Source: Luidia sarsii
Taxonomy: Eukaryota > Echinodermata > Asteroidea > Paxillosida > Luidiidae
Assembly (NCBI GenBank): GCA_949987565.1
Contig: OX465103.1
Coordinates: 9,711,149-9,775,148 of the forward strand
Direction of reading: 5' to 3'
Length of the DNA stretch: 64,000 nucleotides
This document shows, one piece after another, positions 47,367 to 59,300 of this stretch. A model generated the notes under the pieces. The model searched no databases. It was not told the DNA's origin and saw only the letters and a program-made list of their open reading frames with translations. Position 1 is the first letter of the stretch; the number at the start of each line of letters is the position of its first letter. The translations under genes and the position numbers were made by a program.

Positions 47367-50300
47367 TTCTTTGAAGGCAGACGCCGTGTTTACAAGCTTT
47401 GCTGAATTCGAGAACCTCTTCAAACGCTACCGTGACACCAATAAGTGTGAATACTGGAAGCGAGATTCCAGGACTGTCGTCGCATTCAATCGGGGTCGAA
47501 GTGAAGAGAAACGAGCCGACCCGAAACTCGTGTACGGGGAAATTCTCGTAAGTCCAACACAACAGACACCGTCTCCGCTTTAGACGAATGTCGTTACGAC
47601 GTTGTGATCCGAGTAACTTGGACCTTAACGGACGTTTTAACATTGCCTTAGGCTTTGACCTTTTTTTTCTGTAGGAATTAAATGTTATCACAAGTTTCTA
47701 CTTGAAGAATTACTTAAGCCCCTAGTGCACAACATTGCCCAACTTATTGTTTTAAAGACAGCAGTTGTCTGGAACAACCAACACCAAACAATTGTGATTT
47801 TGTGAAACAGTATTTGATTTTTAGTTTCTTTGTCCACCAAAAAATGTGCACATCATTGTTCCGACATAATTACACGCACTGAACTACATACCCCCAGAAC
47901 TGTGGGGTTCTACGTCATCCGCTGCTCTCCCAACCGGAACCCCACAGATAACTAGGCTTTTTTCCCATAGGCTTCTGTGTAACGTTCACTAATGCTGTGG
48001 CATAGGGATCAGCAGGTTCAGCATAACTCATAAAATACTGCTTCATTTGGCCCAAGATTTCTAGTAAATGTGGTTTACATACCACGCACCTGTGTGCAAC
48101 TGTCCATTTGGCGAAAATGTGTCGATTTCCAAAAAAAATTGGGCGAAAACCTCCCGGTTTGGTCGCAAGATCCAAACGGCAGCGCCGCAACTGGCAGTCT
48201 GGTCCCCTGTACGTCTTCGCAGCAAGGCGCTATACCGTACTACAGGGACCAGACTGCCAGTTACGGAGCTGCCATTTGAATGTTGCAACCGAACCGGGAG
48301 GTTTTCGCCCATTTCTTTTTGGAAATCGACACATTTTCGCCAAATGGACAGTTGCACACAGGTGCGTGGTATGTAAACCACATTTGCTAGAAATCTTGGG
48401 CCAAATGAAGTAGTATTTTATGAGTTATGCTGAACCTGCTGATCCCTATGCCACAGCACTTGTGAACGTTACACAGAAGCCTATGGGAAAAAAGCCTAGT
48501 TATCTGTGGGGTTCCGGTCGGGAGAGCAGCGGACGACGTAGAACCCCACAGTTCTGGGGGTACTGAACTACATAGGCCCTACAAATATTGTAGTTGCGGT
48601 AACCGTAACCCTCATCCACCTGAAGGTCGGAGACCTGAGGGTTACGGACTCCTATGTACAAAAATCGACCAAAGTTTGTGTTTTCACCCTTTTTGAAACA
48701 CTACTGTCCCGATCAGTGATCACCCCCTTTGTCCACCCTTTTGAAAATCACCACAGTGACCACACACAATCTAAGGACGTAGATTTGATCCCAAATGTAT
48801 ACTGAATGTGATCAGATAACTCAAAACATCGTAGGTAAACATCGTTTTTCCCCACGATGTTTTGAGTTATCTGATCACATTAAGTATACATTTGTGATCA
48901 AATCTATGTCGTTAGATTGTGTGTGGCGATTTTCAAAAGGGTGGAAAAAGGGGGCGATCGGGACAGAACAGTGTTTCAAAAATGGTGAAAACTGAAAACA
49001 CAAACTTTGGTCGATTTTTGTAGAAAATCTTCCCGACCTTCGGGAGGATGAGGGTTACGGTTGCCGCAACTATCCTAATTGTTGATATTTTTTCACAAGC
49101 TAAGGATTGGGTGAAATTAATAATATGACCAGCTACCAGTGCTGGTGATTCTTTGTTTCTTCTCTTCACAATAAAATTGGTTCTTTAGATGTTCTATCAT
49201 TTATTTAGGAAAAATTGGCGAAGAAAACTTTGACTGGACTGGGACTTGAACCCGATACCTCTGGATTAACGTACCAGTGCCAGGGCAGGAAATTCACGAC
49301 GGCAACGACGGCAATTGCCGTCGTGCCCTCACCAATTGCCGCGGTGCCCTTAAATTTGGAGGATTTTCACGGCAACAAATTGCCGTGCCCTTTTAGCACA
49401 TTGCCGTCGTGCCCTTTTTGCCGATGGATAGTTGGGCAGATCGGACTGCCGGCCGCCGCACGGCCGTTAGCACAGCGCGCATGAAATACATTCCGACTGC
49501 TGTGCAGTGTGTGTGTGTGTGCAGCACACACGGAAGCTTCACTGTTAACATGTACCGCGCGCACTGTCAGCTAAACATTGCGCATTCTGTGCACAACTGA
49601 ACGGACTGTGTATGGGTGTACATGTACATGTACACGTACACATACTGTACACGATCAATGTACGTACATATACATGTACATACATGTGCAGTGCGTTCGA
49701 TCGGGACAGTTTCATATCAACGAACTTTTAGTCTGCGGGTACCAGTGAATCTTGGACATCGCTGGCTGTACCAAACAACGGGTACCAACGGTAGTTGGGA
49801 GCGATTTGCGTTGCACGATAGATAGATTGCGCAGCATGCAGCACGTGGTCGGGTTGCGTGCGAAAGTAGAATCGTAGAGCTGTCAAAGGTTTGCGTGTTC
49901 GCGGGTGCCTTTTCAAAGTCGTAACCATGCCCCGAAAGGAGAAAGCTAAACAGCAAAACGAGCTACTACCTCACGATGCAGCACAAAAATGTCGCAAACT
50001 TTATTCCTTTTTTCAGGTAGGCCTACGAACGTAGTCATTCTCAATTTTTTGGACGAGAACTGATGAGAAGGTTTTGGAACACCGAACCCACATCACGATA
50101 CGTTGACAGCATGGACTATTCTATTGGGAATGAGAGGGGTGCGACTTTATACAATAATAAGCTCCGATAATATGCTCGTTTAGGTTGGACCTAGCTGCTT
50201 AAAAATCCATCTTTACAAACATGTAGGCTATTTAGAATCCTTTTTATTTCGATTGTTTTGTGAGGATCTATTGTCAGATATTTTTGTCGTCCCGCTTACT

Positions 50301-53300
50301 ATAGCAGTAGCACCCCGGCCACACCTGAATGGTACAGTTCATGTTCCGTGAGAATGCGTGTTGGTGGCTGACTGAAACCTATTTTAGACGTCATTTTTAT
50401 GTTGGAAAATATTTTTTTTAGGCATTGTGGTCCCACAGAAACGATGATATATTTAGTAGGAGACCTAAAACAAGGATTCGGTGCCTTCAGCGCCTATTTT
50501 CAAAGTTTGTTTAAGGTGCTTACGTCGTGTTTGCATCGGTACTAATAAAAAGTAGTTAAATTGCCTTGATGCCCCGGATTTTTTTTGCGATTGCCTTGAT
50601 GCCCTTCAAAAATTGCAGAAATTGCCGTGATGCCCTTAATTTGCCGAAATTTCAAGGCAAAAATTGCCGTGCCCTTTTTAACCCGGAGTTCCTGCCCTGC
50701 AGTGCTCTTCCATCTGAGCTTTCCAGCCCTTACATAGATGGTGGCCTTCCCTACTAATAGCAATAATAGTCAACTAGTCTTTGCCGGACTGTACTGGCGC
50801 CCCCACCCCAGCAAAAACTAGTTGACTATTTGGGAGGCCACCATCTAAAGTTCCCGGTCAGTTTTTCCCTGGTTTGTTTGACAATTATTTAACATATGAA
50901 TGCTTTCTACTTGTATGCAGTTTTGTTGTGTCCATGGAGGGGAGACGTATCGTTATCGGGGAGGAGGCCAGCGCCAAAGCAGGTATGAAGGAGGCAGGTT
51001 GTATCTTCAATCTAATTCAAAACCCTAACCCCCTTAACCACTTCGCGCCGGGTGGTTTTACAGCGCCCATGACTGCCATACGGGGGTTTTTGAACAATGC
51101 ATCATTTTCAAATCTCACTAAAACAATCGGAACAATATATTTTTGTGAAATAAATCGATAAGGGTGTATACTATGGGTACAAGAGAGTAAAACCTGGCAC
51201 AATTCGGACATTGTTGTGGCTTTTGTCAAGAGATTATCCGTTTGACAAAGGGCCCATTGTGTGTCGTCAATGGAGCGTAATGTACTTGTGTGTGTGTGTG
51301 TGCGACTGTGCGTGTATGGTATTGACGATCCCTGACCGCAGACTCCAGCTTCCACTCCATCCAGTCAAATCTTAGAGTTGGTTGGGCCCCAGCCGAGCGT
51401 ACAGATTGCGGTGAAGAATGTGGGTGGAATTCCACTGCCTGACCGACGACCGTTGGGCTGTGTGGCATGCCAACACAATGTCCTCCGCGTGCTTTCAACG
51501 GCATCGCGGTATCCCTTGATCATCCACAGTAAAGGGCCCACAATTGCACAATTACTGCTGCTAATCTTGCAATTCATGTGGCAACTTGCGTCAAAAAGCG
51601 TCTTTGTACTGATTCGTATTGCTTTGTTCTAAGCTGAAAAGAGTCTTTGTTTAAAATGTGGACAATAGTGGTGCCCGTATTCAGAGGGCCCCGTCGCATT
51701 GTCAAAACAAACGGAGCTCCAATTTCGGAGGTCCCGGCGCAAAGTGGTTAAGCCATTCTACTGAGGTCTATGCTCAATCCTCCTCAATCCTCCAACTTCT
51801 GACTTAAAAAATCGCGTTGAGCCTCAGTCCTCCAAAATCCTCCAATATTTTGTACTTTACACGAAATGAGTGGTGCCTAGCCTAGTGGTGCCCACTGCTT
51901 CATTCATCAAAAATCCTCCTATCTGAAAGCATGTCCCCAGAGGGCACTGTTTAGGAAGGGTGGATTGGAAGGAATCCAAGGCTCGTACTTAGTGCTGACT
52001 GGTGATAGGCTCAGTTATTTCATTGCCCCCCAAGAAACTATTTACAGTAGACACGCATCACAAAATTGTGACAATCAATCCTCCAAAATCCTTGTTTGAG
52101 TCAAGCACCAACCAGCCTCAATCCTCCAAAATCCCTTTCGGAAAAATTACCATTCAGCCTCAATCCTCCAAATTAGTCCTCCATGAAATATGTTGCTGAA
52201 TTATTTTTGATGTTAAATCTTTCATTAATTTTTTTCACTTGAGTGATGGATTCATGAGTGACCTATTTTTTAATGTGTTTACATCATTATCCCTTCCTCA
52301 GAACCCTCAGACAACAGTGTCCAGCACACATTCGTCTTCGGGCCACCAAAGATGGCAAGAATCTACGTGTGTCCTCCATCAGTGAAGAACACAATCATGA
52401 GATTTCAGAGGTGAGACCAATTTGTTTGTTTACAGTCAGTTGAAATTCTGAACAGCCTGATGCCATGGTCCTATGTCCTATGATGACCTTTAAGAGTGAA
52501 TTAGGGCTGCAAGTTTATGGGTAATTTGGGAAACATGTAAGTTGTCACGGATTATTATATGAAAAATTAGGAGGGCATGACGTTTCGATCCTAGCAGGAT
52601 CTTTCAGCCTTAGAGAAAGGTCCTGCTAGGATCGAAACGTCAAGCCCTCCTCATTTTTGATATTTGCTTTGTGGTCATTTTTAGTCAGTAAGGACTTTGC
52701 AACATTTTTTCCTATTACTGATTAATATACCTATTATATGGTTAAGGGTTACCGTAAACAAAGAAAATCCCCCAAAACAAATAATTTGACTAGGCAACCC
52801 AAACCGCAATGCTGAGCAGTCTGATCAATTTTCTTTGTACAGTCATTGGTAACATCCAATAATCCAAGGGGCTTCACACTTAGCAAGATGTATTTGAACC
52901 ACTTGCATAAAATGTTATTATCATACTGCCCATTGTATTCTGTACTTCTGCTCACAAATGCAGTGTTTGCATTCAAAAGTACCATTATTGTTGGCTTTTT
53001 CTTCAAAGCCTGGAGGAAGTTGTGTTCAATTTCCTGATTGGTGTTTTACTCACCGTGCGCTGTGTGGGTAGCATGGGCTAAACGCATCGCACGCTCGGCA
53101 TGCATTTACACAAATAAACAACTGGTCGAGTCCATACAATGACATCCCATTTTTACCTAAATTTGTCTGCTGCCCTCGTTGACGGATTTTGATGAATTTT
53201 TATGAAGAGCCCAGGCAGACTGGCAGAGTGTGAAAAAGACACTAGGAAAGCACTAATTTCTACTAGTTCCAAGACAGGTTTATCCAACACTTTATGGCTA

Positions 53301-56300
53301 ATCCTATAGCAAGGTGTACATAATTACAGTCATACACTCACAGTCAGTGAACCTTTCAGCGTCCTCTGTCTAAACAGAATTTTTTGTTTGATGGAAGCTT
53401 ATTCCCAGCATTCAGAGCACCAAAAACGAGAAGTAGCATTTTAAAAATTAGAAAATTGAGACTGGGTCACGAGTAATTGTTATATCCACTCGATTCGATG
53501 GCAAGCCAGGAAGGGTGGCAAAAAGGCCTACACACCTGGAAGTTACTTGGTTACAAGTTACAAGGAAGTGACATTTTCTGATAATTGTTTTGGCTTCGTC
53601 ACTGGAAGATTGAGCTTTCAGGATTTCCTGTAGGAAGAAACATTTCTACAGTCAGATAATTTTTTTGGTGTTCTTTCTCGGGACTTCTCCTTTGTGTTTG
53701 ATGGGAAACGTTTTTCACATTTCTCATCGCACCAAACAGGAACGGTTAAAACACTTGCACTTGCACAAATCCAAATTTTGACCTGATGAATTTTGTTAAA
53801 GTAACTTACTCAAGTGGAAGTAAATACCAGTATTAGACATGCTGTGAACTTTTAGCGCTCGGAATGCTGCCATTTTCATGAAAAGTGGAATTTTGTATGA
53901 CTTTCCAACATTCGTTTTGAAACGACTTTTTTTGGGGGAAAAAACAAGCTTACCAGCCAGCCCCTACACAGTGCACACCAAGCGCACAAATCCAGCACGG
54001 TCCGTTCATAATTACCGATGACCGTTTCAAAATTGACTGGCATTTTTCTGGATTCAATACACGGTGGCTCAATTGAATATTCTGCTAGGTGCATTTTACA
54101 ATCCTTGAAACTGACAAAAAATGAGCCAGTTTTTCACCATTTTCTTGCGACACGGTTTATGAATAGTGTGGGGGAGGGGGGGTGTAACTGACAATCAGAG
54201 CCTGTGATCCGTTATTCTGTTAGCACCTGCAGCCCTAAAATTAATGCCTTTATTAAGAATGAGCCTTTTTTTTAAAGAAAAATCATGCCATGTATTGTAG
54301 GTTTTTTAGACTTGCACATTCCATACATTCAGTCTGGGTTTCACTTTTCGGAAGGTTCTGCTGGGATTCAGATATCTGGAGTGGATTTCACCAAGCCTTC
54401 CTATACATCGTAACTCAACATACGATGGATAACCCATCGTAAGTTGCAACACACTGTATGGTTTCTGTGCATCGTCCATCGTCTTGCGATAGTTACGATG
54501 GGTTAATGGACTTTGGTGAAATCGACTACTGGCCCTCAACACTTTTTAGACTTCCATTATAAGCCACTGTTCATACCACTGTGTTCAGGAGCTGGCCAAG
54601 TTTGTGTGGTGGATTTGAATCTGTATAGCGGCAGGCACTGTGTTACATCATACACATGTATGATACGATTTTTGCATCGATGAGAATGTAATTCAATGGG
54701 GGTTTTGCCCTGCTCAACGTACGGTATATGGACACTGCACCTACTACTGTACCTCTTTGCCCAAAGGCCACATGGGCTGGAAGATTTGTCCTAAAAGTGG
54801 AGTTCAGGTATGGTTAGCATTAATGCTTTTGGTTTGTTTAAATGTTTTACAATGACAGGAGCTGTACAGCCATCTGCCTCACCAGCGACGACTTAGCCTT
54901 GCTGAGAGAGAGGAAGCGTGCCGACTTCTTGGCATGAATGTAAGTGTAGAGAAGTTACATGTATATACCGGGTACAGTACGTAGGTGCATGAGGGATTGA
55001 ACCAAGCCGATGTGAATCCTGTGTGGTAGCAGTTTCCTTGTCTCTGACTCCCATCCACAGTGCTACAATACACCACCAACAGTGGCCATGTGTCAACAAT
55101 TAACATCCTTTTCAAATGCTGGGAAGTTTTCCTGGTTTTTGGCAGAAAGAGATTTACCCATGTTTTCGGGCCAAAGGTTAGTTATTTTAGCATCAAGGAA
55201 ATAAATCCCTGAACAAACACTGTAAGGCCATCTACCTTGTGTTTTTCAATTGAATGAAAGCAAACTTTAGATTATCTTCCTGTAGGCCCTATTCCTTTTT
55301 CTCACCATTATCTTTCTTCTGATCTGTAGCTTCTGTTTTGCAGGCTATTCAATATAACTTTTAACTATAACTATTAAAGTTTGTGTACTTTCCCTCTTTT
55401 GGGCGCTTTGTGGCACTTCACCTGAACAAACCATCTCAGCAACATCACAGCTTCCACCTTCAATAGGCTTAGTTTTTAGTTTTCAGAATCCATCCACTCC
55501 TTCTTTTTCTAGGTCATATAATTGGCATAAAAAAACAAATACATTGGGAAGAAACCATGGAGAAAAAAGAAAGCACCAATGAAGACACAATGTAAACGCC
55601 GGACATGTCTTAATTCCAGATTATCAGCCAGTGTTGGCTCCCCAGACCCTGCACTCAAGACTGAATCCATCCCCCTCTCTGAAGTCCAAACCCCCTCTTG
55701 CATTCTACACCGAACCTAAGACCATTTTTACCAAGAGTTGAAGCAATCAAATTCCAACCCAGATTAGTCTCTCCCACATGTTTTTAATTTCAGTCCAGCA
55801 AGAAGGAAGTGCAAGCTGTGCTCTCTCAGAGAACTGGGAAGGTCATCACGCTGAAAGATCTGAAGAACATTGCCTCCGTGCCTAAAAAACCTTGCACCAA
55901 CAACCTGTCCTTTGTGGAAATGCTGAAAAACACTTATTGTAAGTCATCTTGGGTGGCCAAGAACCAGTTTGAAAAAAAGCCAGACAGAAAGGGACAGACT
56001 GACAGAAAGACAGATGGGGAGAAAGAAAGAACCGGGAAAGGGGAAAGAGAAAGGGAGAAAGAAAGAGACAGACAGACTGACAGGTATATTGGAAAGCAGA
56101 GAGAGAGAGGAGATAAAGAGAGAGAGAGAGAGAGAAAGAGAGATAGCAAGAGAGAGAGTGGGGGTTGTAGGAAAACAAGGAATATAAGAGCGTTGCATCC
56201 TGCCAACTAAATTTGATCTATGACCATTTGTTCTAATTTAGAAAAAAAGTTTTCTATTTATTTAGCCATATCCCAGAGCCAAAAACACCCAAAATGTCTC

Positions 56301-59300
56301 CTCTGTTTCTTGTTTTGATGATTCAGCTGCGACAGTTGAAGTGCTGACAGACAAGAATAAGACGTTAACTGGCCTGTTCTTCCAGGATCCGGAGATGCGG
56401 GAGACGTACTCAGCCTACCCCGAGGTTCTCTGGCTGGACACCTCCTGCCGGCTGCTGAAGCCGTCCCTGCCCGTCTACCTCATGCTGTGTCTGGATGGCT
56501 GCGGTCAGGTCCAGGTGGCGTCCGTCGCTATCTTCACCTCGGAGACCAAGGCCTCTCTGGAGTGGATGATGAGGACCCTAAAGTCGCACAACCCCAGCTG
56601 GTCCCAGACCAGAGCCTTGATGGTGGGCCTGGAGGTCGACCACCGGCACGTCATCAGCCAGCACCTGCCAGATGCTTCCCTTCTCCTGCCCTTCTATCAG
56701 ACTCTCCGCACTTTCAAGCGGGATGTCAATGCGGACAGCAAGTTTGGCAGCACGGCGGATGAGAAGGAGAACTGTTTTGAGCTCTTCCAAAAGTTAGCCC
56801 ATGCCCGTGAGAAGGAGTACGATCGTGCCTTCTGCTCCTTCAAGCAGTCCGTGCAAACCTCGGTGGTGAAGTACTTCACCAAAGCCTGGCAGCCCATCAA
56901 AGAACAGTGGGCCGTCGGTCATAAGTTTGTGTACGGCAGTCACCTGGATGTCACAAACAGCCGTCTGGAGGCATTCATTCATAAGCTGAAGTGTGCCATC
57001 GGCGATGGAAGCTCTCTGGAAAAGTTCATTGAGAGATTCTTTGCGGTGGTGACCGCGCATCGGAATGGACGCCACCATTTGGCCGCCCCCTCTGCCCAGA
57101 ACGCTAAAGAGCATGGACACCCTGACGGCTCGCCGGAGCAAAGCTACATGCATCTTCTGACATCCTACGCCGCCAACTTTGTCGTCAAACAGCTGCACGA
57201 GAAGGCCGAGGTGAGACCCACTGGAGGTGGGCAGTACCTGACTAACGTGGACGGGCTCGATATATCCGCCACCAAGACAACCTGCCTGTGCCTGTTCCAC
57301 TTGTGCATGGAGCTACCGTGCAGCCACGTGTTTGCCGTACGCAGGCAGGAGGGAGAGCCCACGTACGACCCCAGCCTGTGTGCCACTCGGTGGCGGCAAG
57401 CGTACTACGTCCAAAGCAAATCCGCCATTCCAAGAACCCCGGAGAGAGGCGGCCGTGCCGCAGTCGCTAGTTTATCGGAGGAGCCCGACGCGAACTCTCC
57501 CCCCGAGCGGTGTGCCAGGCACCAGCGCGTGTCTGGCATCACGCTGCGCCTGGCTGAGCTGGCCGCTGCGGCGAGCGGCGCCCGTTTCCAGCAGCGTGTG
57601 GAGACCCTAGAGAGAGTGCTGCATCTGTGGGAAGACGACCGCATGGCGGAGGTCTTTGATGTCGTGGAAGGTACGTAAACCCTGTAGGATGTAAGCACTT
57701 CCCCCTGCATATTGTATTTTTTTATTTTTTTATTTATGCAGAATCTCCCTCACCCATGGGCACTCTAATATTTAACCTATGTACACATAGGTTAGATATT
57801 ACAGGATTTGATCTGAAGTAACCCAAGCTCATTTTACTGCTTTCGTTTTTGTGTAACATGTTTCATGGTATAATTACCAGGCAATGAAATTCTTGTTATT
57901 TGTTGAGAACATGTTTTGTTTATGTTATTGTATACCTAGTGTCAGTTGGTCAGAAGTAAACCGGCGAACAACGAATTGTTGTAAACCTGGCTACACCTTA
58001 AATGCTTCTGGTGAAATGCTTCCGACTGGTGCCCCAACCCTGGCAAAGACTAGTTGACTATTTGGGAAGACCCCTATCTAAGGGCTGGATAGCTCAGATG
58101 GTAAGAGCACCGGTACGCCAAACCAGAGGTCTCAGGTTCAAATCTCGGTCCAGTAAAAGTGTTCTTTGCATTTTTTTTTAACTGGCAAAGAAACTGTCCC
58201 TGCTGGCTAATTAGGGATGACCTTCAACTGGCCCGAGACAAAATCATTTGTCATTTGGCCACTGGCCCTCTGCTAAATTTGATCCCTGCATTGCTATATT
58301 TCATGTCTTCCCGCATTTCATTAGCAAAATCCTTCACTCATTTCTCCAGACCCAGCACCAGTGGAGACCCCTGTTGGTGAAGGGAGTGATACGACCAGAT
58401 CACCAGAGCTCCAAACTTCGCCAGTGGCTGAGGAAGACCCACCCTCCACATCACCACAACATACAAACCCAGTCACAGGAGAGAAACTTGAGCCACGGTC
58501 TGCCAAGAACCAAGACCACACTAACACCCAGGCTCCAATCAGCGCCAATCCAGGTATCCACATATGGGTCGTTTCACCAGGTTGGGACACAGTAGTCAAT
58601 TCACCAACGTAGCATGTTTGTGTCTTTCTCTCTTCTACCCCGTTGCTCTTTTTGTTTTTAATGCTGTATATCCATTTAGAAGGGAATGTCCCCTCCAAAA
58701 TGACACCAAATTTAACTATCTGGAACATTGATAAAGTTATTAAAAACAAAAAAAATCAGTGGTGTCATGAGCTATTTTTTAGGTGAAATTGTGACATGAA
58801 AACTCCGAAATTTCAGCAACTATTTTTCTTAAAATGAGGTGCAACAGACAAATTATATTTTATGGCAAAGAAACAACAAATGCTGACCGAAATGTCCCGT
58901 TGTGTCACTTTTCCGAAAATACGTCGAGTATTTTTAAAAATCAGCTCTGCACTTAGCGCTGCCCGACGTAACTGCCGTGTCATATTCTGGATAAATAGTT
59001 GCGTCGATTGAGAGGGGTGTAAATTTTTTCACGATAAATATAATGGGAAATATATCGTTGCACTGTGTCACACTATGCTTTACTCGAAATATCATTCAAG
59101 AAAAACCTGTAATTCTACATTAATTTTCATTTTTTATTGGGTCGGAAACCATAAAACCGTGAGTCGTGTAATTCAATATTTTGTTGCGTCGGCACACATT
59201 TCGTCACACAAATCATGACTTACCCCTATGATGATAGTGGAACGGTCCATTTCTACAAACGACCTTCAATGGTGAACCATTCACACAGGGTCACATGCTG

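Noticed and set aside
47266..47691. 141-codon minus-strand frame over the ZSWIM3-like first exon
   Set aside because: It is antisense to an exon supported by family similarity and a splice donor; no motif of its own.
48061..48413. Several overlapping open frames of 70-106 codons on both strands
   Set aside because: They are mirror images produced by the long palindrome of the foldback element and share no known motif.
55809..56210. 133-codon open frame ending in Lys/Glu/Arg repeats
   Set aside because: Its first part is exon 5 of the ZSWIM3-like gene read through its donor; the rest is GA-rich intron.
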